A stretch of 64,000 bases of DNA, taken from NCBI RefSeq assembly GCF_008364795.1, contig NZ_VTTM01000001.1, positions 310,001 to 374,000 of the forward strand, written 5' to 3'. Of the stretch, positions 31,672 through 39,463 are shown piece by piece. The DNA is from Azospirillum oryzae (lineage in GTDB: Bacteria > Pseudomonadota > Alphaproteobacteria > Azospirillales > Azospirillaceae). Made by a program: the position numbers and the translations under genes. Numbering within the stretch: position 1 is the stretch's first letter; each line of letters begins with the position of its first letter. Under the pieces are notes generated by a model that was not told the origin of the DNA, searched no databases, and saw only the letters and a program-made list of their open reading frames with translations.

Positions 31672-32439
31672 TTAAGGGTTGGCGTCTTCGGCAGGTTGGG
31701 TATCGGGTTGCCAGGGCAGGGCGCGGCGGGCCAGCGCATCGACGGCGGCGTACAGCGTCACCGCGAACAGCCCCAGCACCAGGACGGCGGCGAACAGAAG
31801 GTCGATCTGCATGCGGGCGTTGGCATGCAGCATCAGATAGCCGAGGCCGGAGGACGACCCCACCCACTCGCCGATCACCGCGCCGATGGGCGCCACCGCG
31901 GCGGCGACGCGCACGCCGGACCAGAAGGCGGGCAGAGCGGCCGGCAGGCGGATGCTCCACAGTATGGCGGCGGGGGAGGCGCCCATGGTGCGGGCAAGGT
32001 CGAGCCAGCCGGGATCGGTGCGCCGCAGCCCGTCGAACAGCGCGGTCGTCACCGGGAAATAGATGACCAGCACCGCCATCGCGATCTTGGAGGCCATGCC
32101 GTAGCCCAGCCACAGGACCAGCAGAGGCGCCAGGGCGAAGACCGGAATCGCCTGACTGACCAGAAGCAGCGGCATCAGCCAGCGCCGGGCGGTGCGGAAG
32201 CGCGCCAGCAGCAACGCGCTGACCCCGCCCAGCGCCACGCCGGCCACCAATCCGATCAGGATCTCCGACAGGGTGGTCAGGCCGTGGGTCAGCAACAGGG
32301 GCGCCTGCCTCTGCATCGCGTCGGCCACCGCCAGCGGGCTGGGCAGCAGGTAGCGCGGCAGGCCGGTGGCCCAGACCAGCGCCTGCCAGGCGGCAACCAG
32401 CACCAGCAGGGTGACCACGGCGCGCAGCAGCGCCTTCAT
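31672..32439 (-). CDS. Thiamine-precursor ABC transporter permease (ThiX-like)
   Basis: This is a 255-residue permease with about six membrane segments. The EAA loop is DLARTMGASPAAILWSIRLPAALPAFWSGVRVAA, typical of the BPD transport family with nitrate/sulfonate/THI5-type uptake. Its start overlaps the stop of the ATPase gene by 4 bp (ATGA), so the two are translationally coupled. It lies 32 bp upstream of the binding-protein gene. Substrate is inferred from the TPP riboswitch and the THI5-like binding protein. Confidence 0.88.
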   Translation of the reverse strand: MKALLRAVVTLLVLVAAWQALVWATGLPRYLLPSPLAVADAMQRQAPLLLTHGLTTLSEILIGLVAGVALGGVSALLLARFRTARRWLMPLLLVSQAIPVFALAPLLVLWLGYGMASKIAMAVLVIYFPVTTALFDGLRRTDPGWLDLARTMGASPAAILWSIRLPAALPAFWSGVRVAAAVAPIGAVIGEWVGSSSGLGYLMLHANARMQIDLLFAAVLVLGLFAVTLYAAVDALARRALPWQPDTQPAEDANP

Positions 32440-33188
32440 TCCGCCAGCCTCCGCAGCAGTTCGGCTTGATGCGCCAGCAGGCCGGGATCGTCGACGCGGC
32501 GCGGCACCGGGCCCAACGGCTCCAGCGCCGGCCCCATCGCGGCGGGACGGCCGGTCATCACATGCAGGCGGTCGCCGATGCGCAGCGCCTCCAGCGGGTC
32601 GTGGGTGACCATCAGGACGGTACGGCCGGCCAGCGTCTCCGCCGCCGTTTCCTGCAGCCGCAGCCGGGTGATGGCGTCGAGCGCGGAGAAGGGCTCGTCC
32701 ATCAGCACCAGCGGCTTGTCCTCCATCAGCGTGCGGGCCAGCGCCACCCGCTGCCGCTGCCCGCCGGACAGGGCGGCCGGGCGGTCGCGCTCCCGCCCTG
32801 CCAGACCGACGCGGTCCAGCAATGCGCGGGCCTGCTCCACCCGCGCCGGATCGGGGCGGCGGTGGCGCAGACGGTCGCCCAGGAGGACATTGTCGAGGAC
32901 GGTCAGCCAGGGAAGCAGAAGGTCCTGCTGCGCCATGTAGGCGATGCGGCCGGCCAGCGGCAGTCCATCGCCGGTGACGACTTGCGTCGGTGGTTCCGGC
33001 TCGGCCAGACCGGCGAGGATGCGCAGAAGCGTGGTCTTGCCGACGCCGCTCGGTCCCAGCAGGCAGGTGGTCCGGCCGGCCGGCAGTTCCAGCGTCAGGT
33101 CCGAGAACAGCAGCGTGCCGCCATAGGTCAGCCGGGCGCGCGAGATCGTCACCGAAAGCGGCGTCATCGCAAGCATCGGGGCTAGCAT
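32436..33188 (-). CDS. Thiamine-precursor ABC transporter ATP-binding protein (ThiZ-like)
   Basis: This is a 250-residue ABC ATPase. Walker A is GPSGVGKTT, the Q-loop is YMAQQDLLLPW, the signature is LSGGQRQRV, Walker B is LVLMDEPFSALD, and the switch His is in MVTHDPLEAL. It is the first gene of the three-gene transporter operon, starting about 45 bp downstream of a TPP riboswitch. Three ATGs (33188, 33176, 33167) are in frame near the start, none with a strong Shine-Dalgarno sequence, so the N-terminal seven residues are uncertain. Confidence 0.9.
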   Translation of the reverse strand: MLAPMLAMTPLSVTISRARLTYGGTLLFSDLTLELPAGRTTCLLGPSGVGKTTLLRILAGLAEPEPPTQVVTGDGLPLAGRIAYMAQQDLLLPWLTVLDNVLLGDRLRHRRPDPARVEQARALLDRVGLAGRERDRPAALSGGQRQRVALARTLMEDKPLVLMDEPFSALDAITRLRLQETAAETLAGRTVLMVTHDPLEALRIGDRLHVMTGRPAAMGPALEPLGPVPRRVDDPGLLAHQAELLRRLAE

Positions 33189-33232
33189 GTCGTTCTGTCG
33201 AAAAAGGAGAGGGTGCGGTCCCGCATCACTGA

Positions 33233-33316
33233 TCCCTACGCCGGCATGAACCGGATCAGGTTCCAGGGGTCGTCCCGCAACAGGACCTCTCAGCCGCCCA
33301 TCGGCTCCCCCCAGTG
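33233..33316 (-). promoter_or_regulatory. TPP riboswitch (THI box)
   Basis: On the minus strand the conserved elements read GGGAGCC..., GGCTGAGAGG..., then CCTGATCCGGTTCATGCC and GGCGTAGGGA. These are the CUGAGA and CCUGAUCYRGUUNRUAC-type cores that bind the pyrimidine and pyrophosphate ends of thiamine diphosphate. The element ends about 45 bp before the ATPase start, so translational control of the transporter operon (OFF when TPP is abundant) is likely. Confidence 0.95.
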
Positions 33317-33468
33317 AAGGCGGCGACTATAGGCGCGGACGATCCGTGACCGCAAGCATTGCCGGATCGGAGTTCCGGACCTTGGAAGCCGGCCCATGGA
33401 AGCCGGTCCCTGGAAGCAGGCGCTTGACCGGAGCGTGGCCGCGCCTAGTTTCTGGCGGGCATCATGGA

Positions 33469-34596
33469 GTGCCAGCCCTGACCACGCCCTTTCGCACCCC
33501 GCTGTTCATCGGCGGCGAGATCTATCGCGGCTCGACCTATGGGCCGAAACATCCGCTGGCGATCCCGCGCGTCTCGACCGCCATCGACCTCAGCCGCGCC
33601 ATGGGATGGCTGCCGGACGAGGTCTATCTGGACACCCATGTGGCGAGCGAACGGGAATTGGCACGCTTCCACACCGCCGATTACATCGCGGCGCTGAAAC
33701 GGGCGGAGGCCGAACAGCGGGTGGATGAGGCCACTGCCGCCCGCCACAATCTCGGCAAGCTGGAGAATCCGATCTTCGCCGAGATGTACCGGCGGCCGGC
33801 CCACAGCAGTGGATCGGCGTTGCAGGCGGCCCGGATCCTGGGCGACCGGCCAGCCGGTCTGGTCTATGCGCCGGCGGCGGGGACCCACCATGCGCGGCCC
33901 GACCGGGCCAGCGGATTCTGTTACTTCAACGCGCCGGTGCTGGGCATCCTGGAACTGCTGGACCATGGGCTGGAGCGGGTGCTCTACGTCGATCTCGACG
34001 CCCATCATGGCGACGGGGTGGAGGAGGCCTTCGCCGACGACGACCGGGTTCTGACGATCTCCATCCATGAGGATGGCCGCTGGCCCTACACCGGCAAGGC
34101 GGAGGACCGCGCCGGCGGGATGGCCCGCAACCTTCCGGTGCCGCCGGGCTTCAACGACAGCGAGATGGAGCATGTGATGGAGGCGGCGGTGCTGCCGCTG
34201 GCCAGTGCCTTCCGTCCGCAGGCGATGGTGATCCAGACCGGCGCCGACGCGCTGGCCGAAGACCCGCTGAGCCGGCTGGAGCTGTCCAACCGCGCCCTGT
34301 GGGATGCGGTTGCGGCACTGCTGCCGCTGGCGCCGCGGGTGCTGGTGGTGGGCGGCGGCGGCTATAACCCCTGGTCGGTCGGGCGCTGCTGGGCCGGGAT
34401 CTGGGCGGTGATGAACGGCATCGACCCGGCAATCAAGCCAACGGCGGAAGCGGAGACGGTGCTGCGCGCCCTGACCTGGAGCCGCGCCGCCGGCCGCAAT
34501 CCGCCGGAACACTGGTTCACCACGCTGGGCGACGAACGGCGGCCGGGGACGGTCCGCGACACGGTGAAACGGGTGGCGGAGATGGCGCTGTCCTGA
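33469..34596 (+). CDS. Histone-deacetylase-superfamily protein (AcuC/acetylpolyamine amidohydrolase-like)
   Basis: This is a zinc-dependent deacetylase of about 375 residues. The catalytic motif AAGTHHARPDRASGFCYFN holds the His-His pair; zinc ligands lie in YVDLDAHHGDGVEEAF and QTGADALAEDPL. GGGGYN near the C-terminus closes the fold. Bacterial members deacetylate acetyl-CoA synthetase, polyamines or other small acetyl compounds; the substrate here is unknown. Similarity begins at TPFRTPLFIGGEIYRGSTYG, so the GTG at 33469 or the CTG at 33478 is more likely than 33346, which would run into the promoter of the divergent riboswitch operon. Confidence 0.88.
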   Translation: MPALTTPFRTPLFIGGEIYRGSTYGPKHPLAIPRVSTAIDLSRAMGWLPDEVYLDTHVASERELARFHTADYIAALKRAEAEQRVDEATAARHNLGKLENPIFAEMYRRPAHSSGSALQAARILGDRPAGLVYAPAAGTHHARPDRASGFCYFNAPVLGILELLDHGLERVLYVDLDAHHGDGVEEAFADDDRVLTISIHEDGRWPYTGKAEDRAGGMARNLPVPPGFNDSEMEHVMEAAVLPLASAFRPQAMVIQTGADALAEDPLSRLELSNRALWDAVAALLPLAPRVLVVGGGGYNPWSVGRCWAGIWAVMNGIDPAIKPTAEAETVLRALTWSRAAGRNPPEHWFTTLGDERRPGTVRDTVKRVAEMALS

Positions 34597-34770
34597 TCCG
34601 CGGCGAATCGTTTCATTTGGGACGATTTTCGAACCAAGCCGTTACGATTCGTTGACGGACCTGGATTGTTCGGTGATCCTCATTCCACTGCGCCGGTGCA
34701 GCTTCCGCGTCGGTTGACGTTGGATCGGAGCGTGCTTGGGCCGGGCTTTGGTAGGAGAATGGGCGGGCGG

Positions 34771-35373
34771 ATGTCGAACACGACGCTGTTCCTGATCGCC
34801 ATCGTCATCATCATGCTGGCCGCTGTACCGGTCGCCATGATGCTGAAGGATTTCCTGCCGAACATCATGGAAAAGAGCAGCGGTCTGGAGCAGATCGAGA
34901 ACCGCGTCTATGTGCTGCATGCGGAATCGCAGGAGCTTCAGAACCGGGTCAACCAGCTGGTTCAGCGCCGCAACAGCCAGTCCTCCGACCGCAGCCGGCT
35001 GGAAAGCGACATCCGCAAGGCGGAGAAGCAGATCCGCGACCTGGCCGAGCAGCCGCCGATGTTCGTGCACGAGGTCGGCGACCCGCAGGCGGGCCTGATG
35101 AAGTTCGTCGCCACCGTCACGCAGGAGAAGGCGTCGGCCGCCGCAAGGGCCGCCGGCGACCGCGGGCCCGTGAACCCGATCTGGCGCTGCGCCAACGTGG
35201 CGGAGGTGTGGGCCTCCAGCTTCGATGAGGCGAAGCAGATGTGCGACGTCGCCTTCCCCTTCAAGCTTGGGTTCCAGAAGACCTTCATGCGCGGCGACGC
35301 GAGGACCGGCGGCAAGGGGGGCGTACCGGTGCCGCCCGCCACCGCCCGCGCCAAGGCTGGCGCTGCCACATGA
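34771..35373 (+). CDS. Membrane-anchored coiled-coil protein of unknown function (first of a pair)
   Basis: This is a 200-residue protein with one N-terminal membrane segment (about residues 5-22, LFLIAIVIIMLAAVPVAMML). A coiled coil follows (about 38-95, GLEQIENRVYVLHAESQELQNRVNQLV...), then a soluble C-terminal region with two Cys and aromatic residues (PIWRCANVAEVWASSFDEAKQMCDVAFPF). The ATG at 34771 is preferred because the membrane helix follows directly; an ATG at 34759, one base after AGGAG, would add four residues. It overlaps the next gene (ATGATGA at 35370-35373). No family is recognised. Confidence 0.65.
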   Translation: MSNTTLFLIAIVIIMLAAVPVAMMLKDFLPNIMEKSSGLEQIENRVYVLHAESQELQNRVNQLVQRRNSQSSDRSRLESDIRKAEKQIRDLAEQPPMFVHEVGDPQAGLMKFVATVTQEKASAAARAAGDRGPVNPIWRCANVAEVWASSFDEAKQMCDVAFPFKLGFQKTFMRGDARTGGKGGVPVPPATARAKAGAAT

Positions 35374-35924
35374 TGATCAACTTCATCATCGTGCTGGCGA
35401 TCGTCGCCATCGGCGCATGGCTCGGAAATGTGCTGATGACCGTGGAACAGCGGGTGTCGCAGGCGCGCCAGCGCGTGCGCGGCGTGCGCAACAGGCTGGA
35501 CAAGCTGGACGCCACCATCCACCGCCTGCACCGCGAGGAGGAAAACCTTCATGCCGAGATCGAGGAGCTGACGCGGGACATCGTGGAACTGCGCAAGAAG
35601 CAGGTCGAAGTGCAGCAGCGCCTGACCGAAGCGCAGTCGAAGCGACGCCCACAGATTCTGATCCTGACCGACCGGCGCAATCCCGGCGACAAGGAATGGC
35701 TGGTGACCGTGGTGAACCAGCAGATCGGCGAGATCGACGCCACCCACCCGCTGGCCGTCGAATGGGCACGCGGACGCAATTATCTGGTTTGGGCCGAATC
35801 CGACCGCGAGGCGGCCGAACGCGCCAACCGCCGGTTCAGCGCGCGTCCCGGCTATCAGGTGCGGTCGGTGGCGCCGGTCAAGGAAGACCTCTACAGCCCC
35901 AGCGCCGCCCGCAGCGCGGCCTAG
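35370..35924 (+). CDS. Membrane-anchored coiled-coil protein of unknown function (second of a pair)
   Basis: This 184-residue protein has the same architecture as its upstream partner: an N-terminal membrane segment (MMINFIIVLAIVAIGAWLGNVLM), a long coiled coil (about 25-90, VEQRVSQARQRVRGVRNRLDKL...), and a compact C-terminal domain (about 93-175) with QILILTDRRNPGDKEWLVTVVNQ and RNYLVWAESDREAAERANRRF. The start overlaps the upstream stop by 4 bp, so the two are coupled and probably form a complex. A terminator hairpin follows. No family is recognised. Confidence 0.65.
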   Translation: MMINFIIVLAIVAIGAWLGNVLMTVEQRVSQARQRVRGVRNRLDKLDATIHRLHREEENLHAEIEELTRDIVELRKKQVEVQQRLTEAQSKRRPQILILTDRRNPGDKEWLVTVVNQQIGEIDATHPLAVEWARGRNYLVWAESDREAAERANRRFSARPGYQVRSVAPVKEDLYSPSAARSAA

Positions 35925-35933
35925 AGACGGAAA

Positions 35934-35964
35934 AGCCCTTCTCCCAGGGTGGGAGAAGGGCTTC
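35934..35964. terminator. Bidirectional terminator
   Basis: A perfect 14-bp stem (AAGCCCTTCTCCCA, loop GGG, TGGGAGAAGGGCTT) lies between the coiled-coil gene and the convergent ParA-like gene. Short A/T runs at the stem base would favour termination on either strand. Confidence 0.75.
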
Positions 35965-36000
35965 CGGAAGCAGAAAACAGCCCGACCTGTCGGTCCAGCC

Positions 36001-37767
36001 TCAGCGCGCCTTGGCGGTGGCCGGGGTCTGGCGGAAGGCGTCGTGCAGGTAGGGCGAGAGCGCCTGACGCATGTTGCGCAGCCATTCGTGAATGATGATC
36101 AGCGAGCGCGAGGCGACCGGCGGCGTCATGCCCAGCTTCACCAGATCCTCGCGGGTCATCGTCGCCACCTGATCCAGGCGGTGCCCGGTCAGGCGCGCCC
36201 AGGCCGGAGCGGTGCAGGGCTGCATGGAGATGACCTGCAGGCCCTCGCGCTCCACCATCTCCGCCTTGCGGCGGGCATACTGGCTGTCCTCCAGCTGGGA
36301 GAAGGGACCGGAGAAGCCGTTCTCGACCAGGACGCGCTTGGCCTTCGGGGCGATGGTCGCCACCCGCTCCAGCGTCGTCATGCCGGTGGACAGCGAGGCG
36401 AGATCGACGGTCACCGGGACCATGAAGGTCAGCCGTTCGCCTTCTCCGACGTAATAGTCGAAGCCCGACACCTCGGCCCAGTTGAAGAACCACTGCGAGA
36501 TGTTGCCGCCGAAGTCGTACAAACGGCCGCCGCGCTGCAGCTCCGGGCCGATGAGGTCCCAGAACTCGTAGAAGCCGTCACCCGACCCCATCATGTTCAT
36601 GAAGTCCTGGGTGATGCGGCGATGTTCGACCACGTCCGGGCCGAACAGGCGGGCGAGACGCTCGTTCACCTCGTACTCGACGACCTTCAGCTGCAGGCCT
36701 TCCAGCATGGCGGTCGCCATCAGGTGATGGGACAGCAGCGTCTTGCCGACGCCGCCGCGGTCATTGAGGACGAAGATCGTGCCCAGCATGCGATCGCCTT
36801 TCCAGTATGCGTTCGTTGATTCGTCTTGGGTCGTCGTGGGAGGCACAGGCGGGGACGCCGGCGAACCGGTGTCCCGCACAGCCGCCGCGGGGGTCTGGTA
36901 GGAGGCCGGCTGTGGTTCCGGCTTGGAGATCTTGGAGGCGGAAGAGACGTCTTGCGTCACGCTGTCGTCGGCGCCGCTAATCTCCGCCGGCCCCTCTTCG
37001 GCAACCGGGGGCGCCGGGGCGAGCAGGTCCGGGGCGGAGGAGGCGGGGGCGGCTTTGGCCTCGTCCGCCTGCGGCGGCGCCGCGGCGACATCGGATTCCG
37101 GCAATGCGGGCTCCGGCAATGCCGACTCCGGCTCTTCCGTTGCCGGCTCCTCCACCGCCACCGCTTCCGCGGCGGCGTCCTGGACGGCTTCTTCGGCGGC
37201 CTCCGCCGCAGGTTCCGGCTCAAGAGCCGGCGCCTCGTCCGCAGCTTCCGGATCGGAGCCGGCTTCTTCGTCCTCCTCCGCATCGTCGTTCAAACCGGCG
37301 GACAACGCGGCTTCGTGAACGGCGGCCAGCGTTTCCGCCGGCATGACGGAGACGCCGGCATGGTCCTCGGCAGCCTCGCCGCGCCCCTCGTTCCCGACAA
37401 GGAAGAAGGCGGATCGCAGGGTGACGGGCGAAATCGGCTGGTTGTCGCGGGCGGTCACGCCCAGCTTCGCCAGCAGATCGGAGATCTCGGCCCAGGACAG
37501 GCCGCGTTCGCGCATCAGCCCGATGTCGGCGTAGCTTTCGCGCACCGCCTGCATGGCGCTGCGGTTGCCAGCCGGGCGATCGGCAAGGAGCCGTTCAAGT
37601 TCCGAGCGGTCGATCGACACCGTATGGGATTCCGGCAAGATGAAATGGCGGCGGGGAAGCGCCTGGATGTTGGATCGCAAGGAATCCATTCCCCTGGGGC
37701 CGAAAAAATAGTACAAGCGGCCATCACGCGCAAACGGTTTCCAAACGACATCAACGGCGCTAAACAT
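36001..37767 (-). CDS. ParA/MinD-like ATPase with HTH-like N-terminal domain and long acidic linker
   Basis: The 588 residues fall into three parts. Residues 1-150 are basic/aromatic and contain an HTH-like segment (GLSWAEISDLLAKLGV...PISPVTLRSAFFLV). Residues about 150-325 form an Ala/Glu/Pro-rich, probably disordered linker. Residues 327-588 are a ParA/MinD-type P-loop domain starting MLGTIFVLNDRGGVGKT. The deviant Walker A motif of this family is KGGxGKT; here the signature Lys is Arg337 (RGGVGKT), so dimer-dependent ATP hydrolysis may differ. The frame is open throughout, so this looks like one protein, though an internal ATG at 36789 could give the ATPase alone. Start at 37767 is uncertain. 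Confidence 0.6.
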   Translation of the reverse strand: MFSAVDVVWKPFARDGRLYYFFGPRGMDSLRSNIQALPRRHFILPESHTVSIDRSELERLLADRPAGNRSAMQAVRESYADIGLMRERGLSWAEISDLLAKLGVTARDNQPISPVTLRSAFFLVGNEGRGEAAEDHAGVSVMPAETLAAVHEAALSAGLNDDAEEDEEAGSDPEAADEAPALEPEPAAEAAEEAVQDAAAEAVAVEEPATEEPESALPEPALPESDVAAAPPQADEAKAAPASSAPDLLAPAPPVAEEGPAEISGADDSVTQDVSSASKISKPEPQPASYQTPAAAVRDTGSPASPPVPPTTTQDESTNAYWKGDRMLGTIFVLNDRGGVGKTLLSHHLMATAMLEGLQLKVVEYEVNERLARLFGPDVVEHRRITQDFMNMMGSGDGFYEFWDLIGPELQRGGRLYDFGGNISQWFFNWAEVSGFDYYVGEGERLTFMVPVTVDLASLSTGMTTLERVATIAPKAKRVLVENGFSGPFSQLEDSQYARRKAEMVEREGLQVISMQPCTAPAWARLTGHRLDQVATMTREDLVKLGMTPPVASRSLIIIHEWLRNMRQALSPYLHDAFRQTPATAKAR

Positions 37768-37949
37768 CGTTGCCCGATCAGGGGCGGGCCGTGACTGGTG
37801 CAACTTCGCCGACGTTCCGGCAGTTGGCGCCATCATGTCGGCTTTTGGAACCGGCTGTCGGTTGCGCGGGTTGCCATAGGGGGGCACTGCCGCATCATGC
37901 CGGCCGGGCGCCTTCATCGGGCTGGGCTTGGAACCGGGGTAAGGCCAAG
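37768..37949. promoter_or_regulatory. Divergent intergenic region
   Basis: About 180 bp separate the starts of the ParA-like gene (minus) and the Pro-rich coiled-coil gene (plus), so their promoters must lie here or inside the 5' ends. No clear promoter consensus was found by eye. Confidence 0.4.
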
Positions 37950-38714
37950 ATGCCTCACGATTTTGGTTCATCACGGGACCGGCGATCCGCATCCCTCCCG
38001 GGGGCGGGTATCGGCTTCCACGAGTTGCGGCAGGCGTGCGAAATTTCCGCACTGCGCGAGGATGTGGAGCGGCTGGCGCATGAGGCCGGCGTCCTGCGCG
38101 ACGGCGTGGAACATGCGGTCGAGATCGTGCGCGACCGTTTCGCCGCGCTGAGCGCGGAGGAAATGGCCGACCCCATGGTCCTGGCCCCGCTGCTGCAGCT
38201 GGCGGTAACCACCCTGTTGGATATTCGCGAGCAGGCGCGGCAGCTCAATACCCAGACCGGTCCGCTGTCGGACGACGAGCGCCCGTCCTGGCTGGGCGCC
38301 GCCGACGCGCCGCGCCTGCGACACCCAGCCGCAGCGGCTTGGGACGACCATACCGACGCAGGATCTGGCGGCGGCGACATGGATGAGGAGATCGACCCGG
38401 CTCCGGCCCCGCTCAATACGGTGCCTCCGCGTCCGGCTGAACCGCCAATCCGCGCGGTGCGGCCGGCGCTGGCCGCACCGCTTCCGCCGGAGCCCCGTTC
38501 GCCCGTGCCGGTCGCGGAGCCGTTCCTGACCGCTCCGGCGGAGGCCCGGCCGTCGGCCACGCCCGAGGCCCGGGTGTCGGAAGGACACGCATCCTGGCTG
38601 GCCGGTGAACCAGCGCCGGCACCGCCGCCTTCGCGCGCCGCGACGGTGCGGGCGAGTGGCGGCGGGCAGCGCACTTCGGGCGGTATCGACTGGCTCGGAC
38701 CGGCAGGGCGTTGA
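37950..38714 (+). CDS. Coiled-coil, Pro-rich protein of unknown function with repeated WL motifs
   Basis: This 254-residue soluble protein has a helical N-terminal half (about 20-90, ELRQACEISALREDVERLAHEAG... and PMVLAPLLQLAVTTLLDIREQARQL) and a Pro/Ala-rich disordered second half. Three short hydrophobic motifs punctuate the disordered part: RPSWLGAAD (about residue 110), HASWLAGEP (about 215) and GIDWLGPAGR at the C-terminus, as if they bound one partner repeatedly. GGGGTAAGG precedes the ATG at 37950. The gene is divergent from the ParA-like gene. No family is recognised. Confidence 0.55.
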   Translation: MPHDFGSSRDRRSASLPGAGIGFHELRQACEISALREDVERLAHEAGVLRDGVEHAVEIVRDRFAALSAEEMADPMVLAPLLQLAVTTLLDIREQARQLNTQTGPLSDDERPSWLGAADAPRLRHPAAAAWDDHTDAGSGGGDMDEEIDPAPAPLNTVPPRPAEPPIRAVRPALAAPLPPEPRSPVPVAEPFLTAPAEARPSATPEARVSEGHASWLAGEPAPAPPPSRAATVRASGGGQRTSGGIDWLGPAGR

Positions 38715-38844
38715 CCTTTTTCCGATGTCTGGAAACTGAGTAGCCGGGTTGCGACTCGGGTCGATTACTCTCGTGCGCGTGTGGGCGCAAAAGGTCAGGA
38801 TCTGAACGATTGAGCTTGCAAATTCGGGTTGGTTCTAGTACAAA

Positions 38845-38882
38845 CGGCGTATCGGTAAACGAAAATTTACCAAAATACGCCG
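38845..38882. promoter_or_regulatory. AT-rich double inverted repeat upstream of the receiver gene
   Basis: CGGCGTAT/ATACGCCG (38845-38852, 38875-38882) enclose GGTAAA/TTTACC (38854-38859, 38866-38871). The four arms can fold as one interrupted hairpin or serve as nested half-sites for a dimeric regulator. It lies 40-75 bp before the ATG at 38921. Confidence 0.45.
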
Positions 38883-38920
38883 CTTATTGCGCAACACTGG
38901 GAACGCCCGAGGTCGGTCGC

Positions 38921-39349
38921 ATGCTCAGGATCGACTCCATCGCCAAGCGGAATATGCCCCAGCGCGTCCGGTCGCCCGGGCAGCCGCTTCGCGTGCTGGT
39001 GCTTGAACATGACGATGCCGTTTCCGACGCCTTGTCCGTCCTGGTGGCGGACCTGGGTCACGCCGTCTGCGGCGTCGCGCGTACGGAGATCGAAGCGGCG
39101 GAATTGGCACAGCGTGAGCGGCCGGATCTGGCCCTGACCGATGTGCGGTTCGGCGGCGGGGACGGCATCGCCACGGCGCGCCGGTTGAATCTGGACCATG
39201 GCCTGCGGTCCATCTACCTGTCCGGAAACAGCGACCACGGCACCATGGCCCGCATCACCGAGACCTATCCGCTCGGTGTCGTGCACAAACCGTTTTCCCA
39301 TGCCCAGTTGAAGATCGCGCTGGATCTTGCCGCCCGCCGGCTCCGCTGA
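38921..39349 (+). CDS. Stand-alone response-regulator receiver domain
   Basis: This is a 142-residue single receiver domain after a basic N-terminal stretch of about 20 residues. Landmarks are the acidic residues in LVLEHDDAV, the phospho-acceptor Asp in LALTDVRFGGG, Ser in YLSGNSD as the conserved Thr/Ser, and Lys in HKPF. The sequence around GHAVCGVARTEIEAAELAQRERPDLALTDVRF is close in style to the receiver of the PhyR-like protein at the window start. There is no output domain. Starts at 38810 (TTG), 38921 and 38954 are possible; 38921 is chosen as a compromise. Confidence 0.75.
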   Translation: MLRIDSIAKRNMPQRVRSPGQPLRVLVLEHDDAVSDALSVLVADLGHAVCGVARTEIEAAELAQRERPDLALTDVRFGGGDGIATARRLNLDHGLRSIYLSGNSDHGTMARITETYPLGVVHKPFSHAQLKIALDLAARRLR

Positions 39350-39409
39350 ACCCAGCTTTCCTTGAAAGCAGCCTTCGGTGGTCTCGCTTGGGCCGGTAGG
39401 AATCCTGCG

Positions 39410-39463
39410 CTACGGCGAAGGAATCGGTTTTCCGACGCCCTCTGCTCTGCTATATTTGTTCAT
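39410..39463 (-). pseudogene. Possible vestige of a uvrA 5' end (start codon and three codons)
   Basis: Reading the minus strand from 39463, ATGAACAAATAT encodes MNKY, the first four residues of the UvrA encoded at 63051. The upstream AGAACACTCC is also identical to the uvrA upstream sequence. After codon 4 the frame runs 13 codons without UvrA similarity and stops. It suggests that a divergent uvrA once stood here. Confidence 0.4.

Noticed and set aside
33346-33468. N-terminal extension of the deacetylase starting at 33346
   Set aside because: It has no family similarity, no Shine-Dalgarno sequence, and covers the likely promoter of the divergent TPP-riboswitch operon.
37770-37949. A longer N-terminus (60 residues) for the Pro-rich gene starting at 37770
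   Set aside because: It would overlap the 5' region of the divergent ParA-like gene and has no Shine-Dalgarno sequence; GGGGTAAGG supports 37950.
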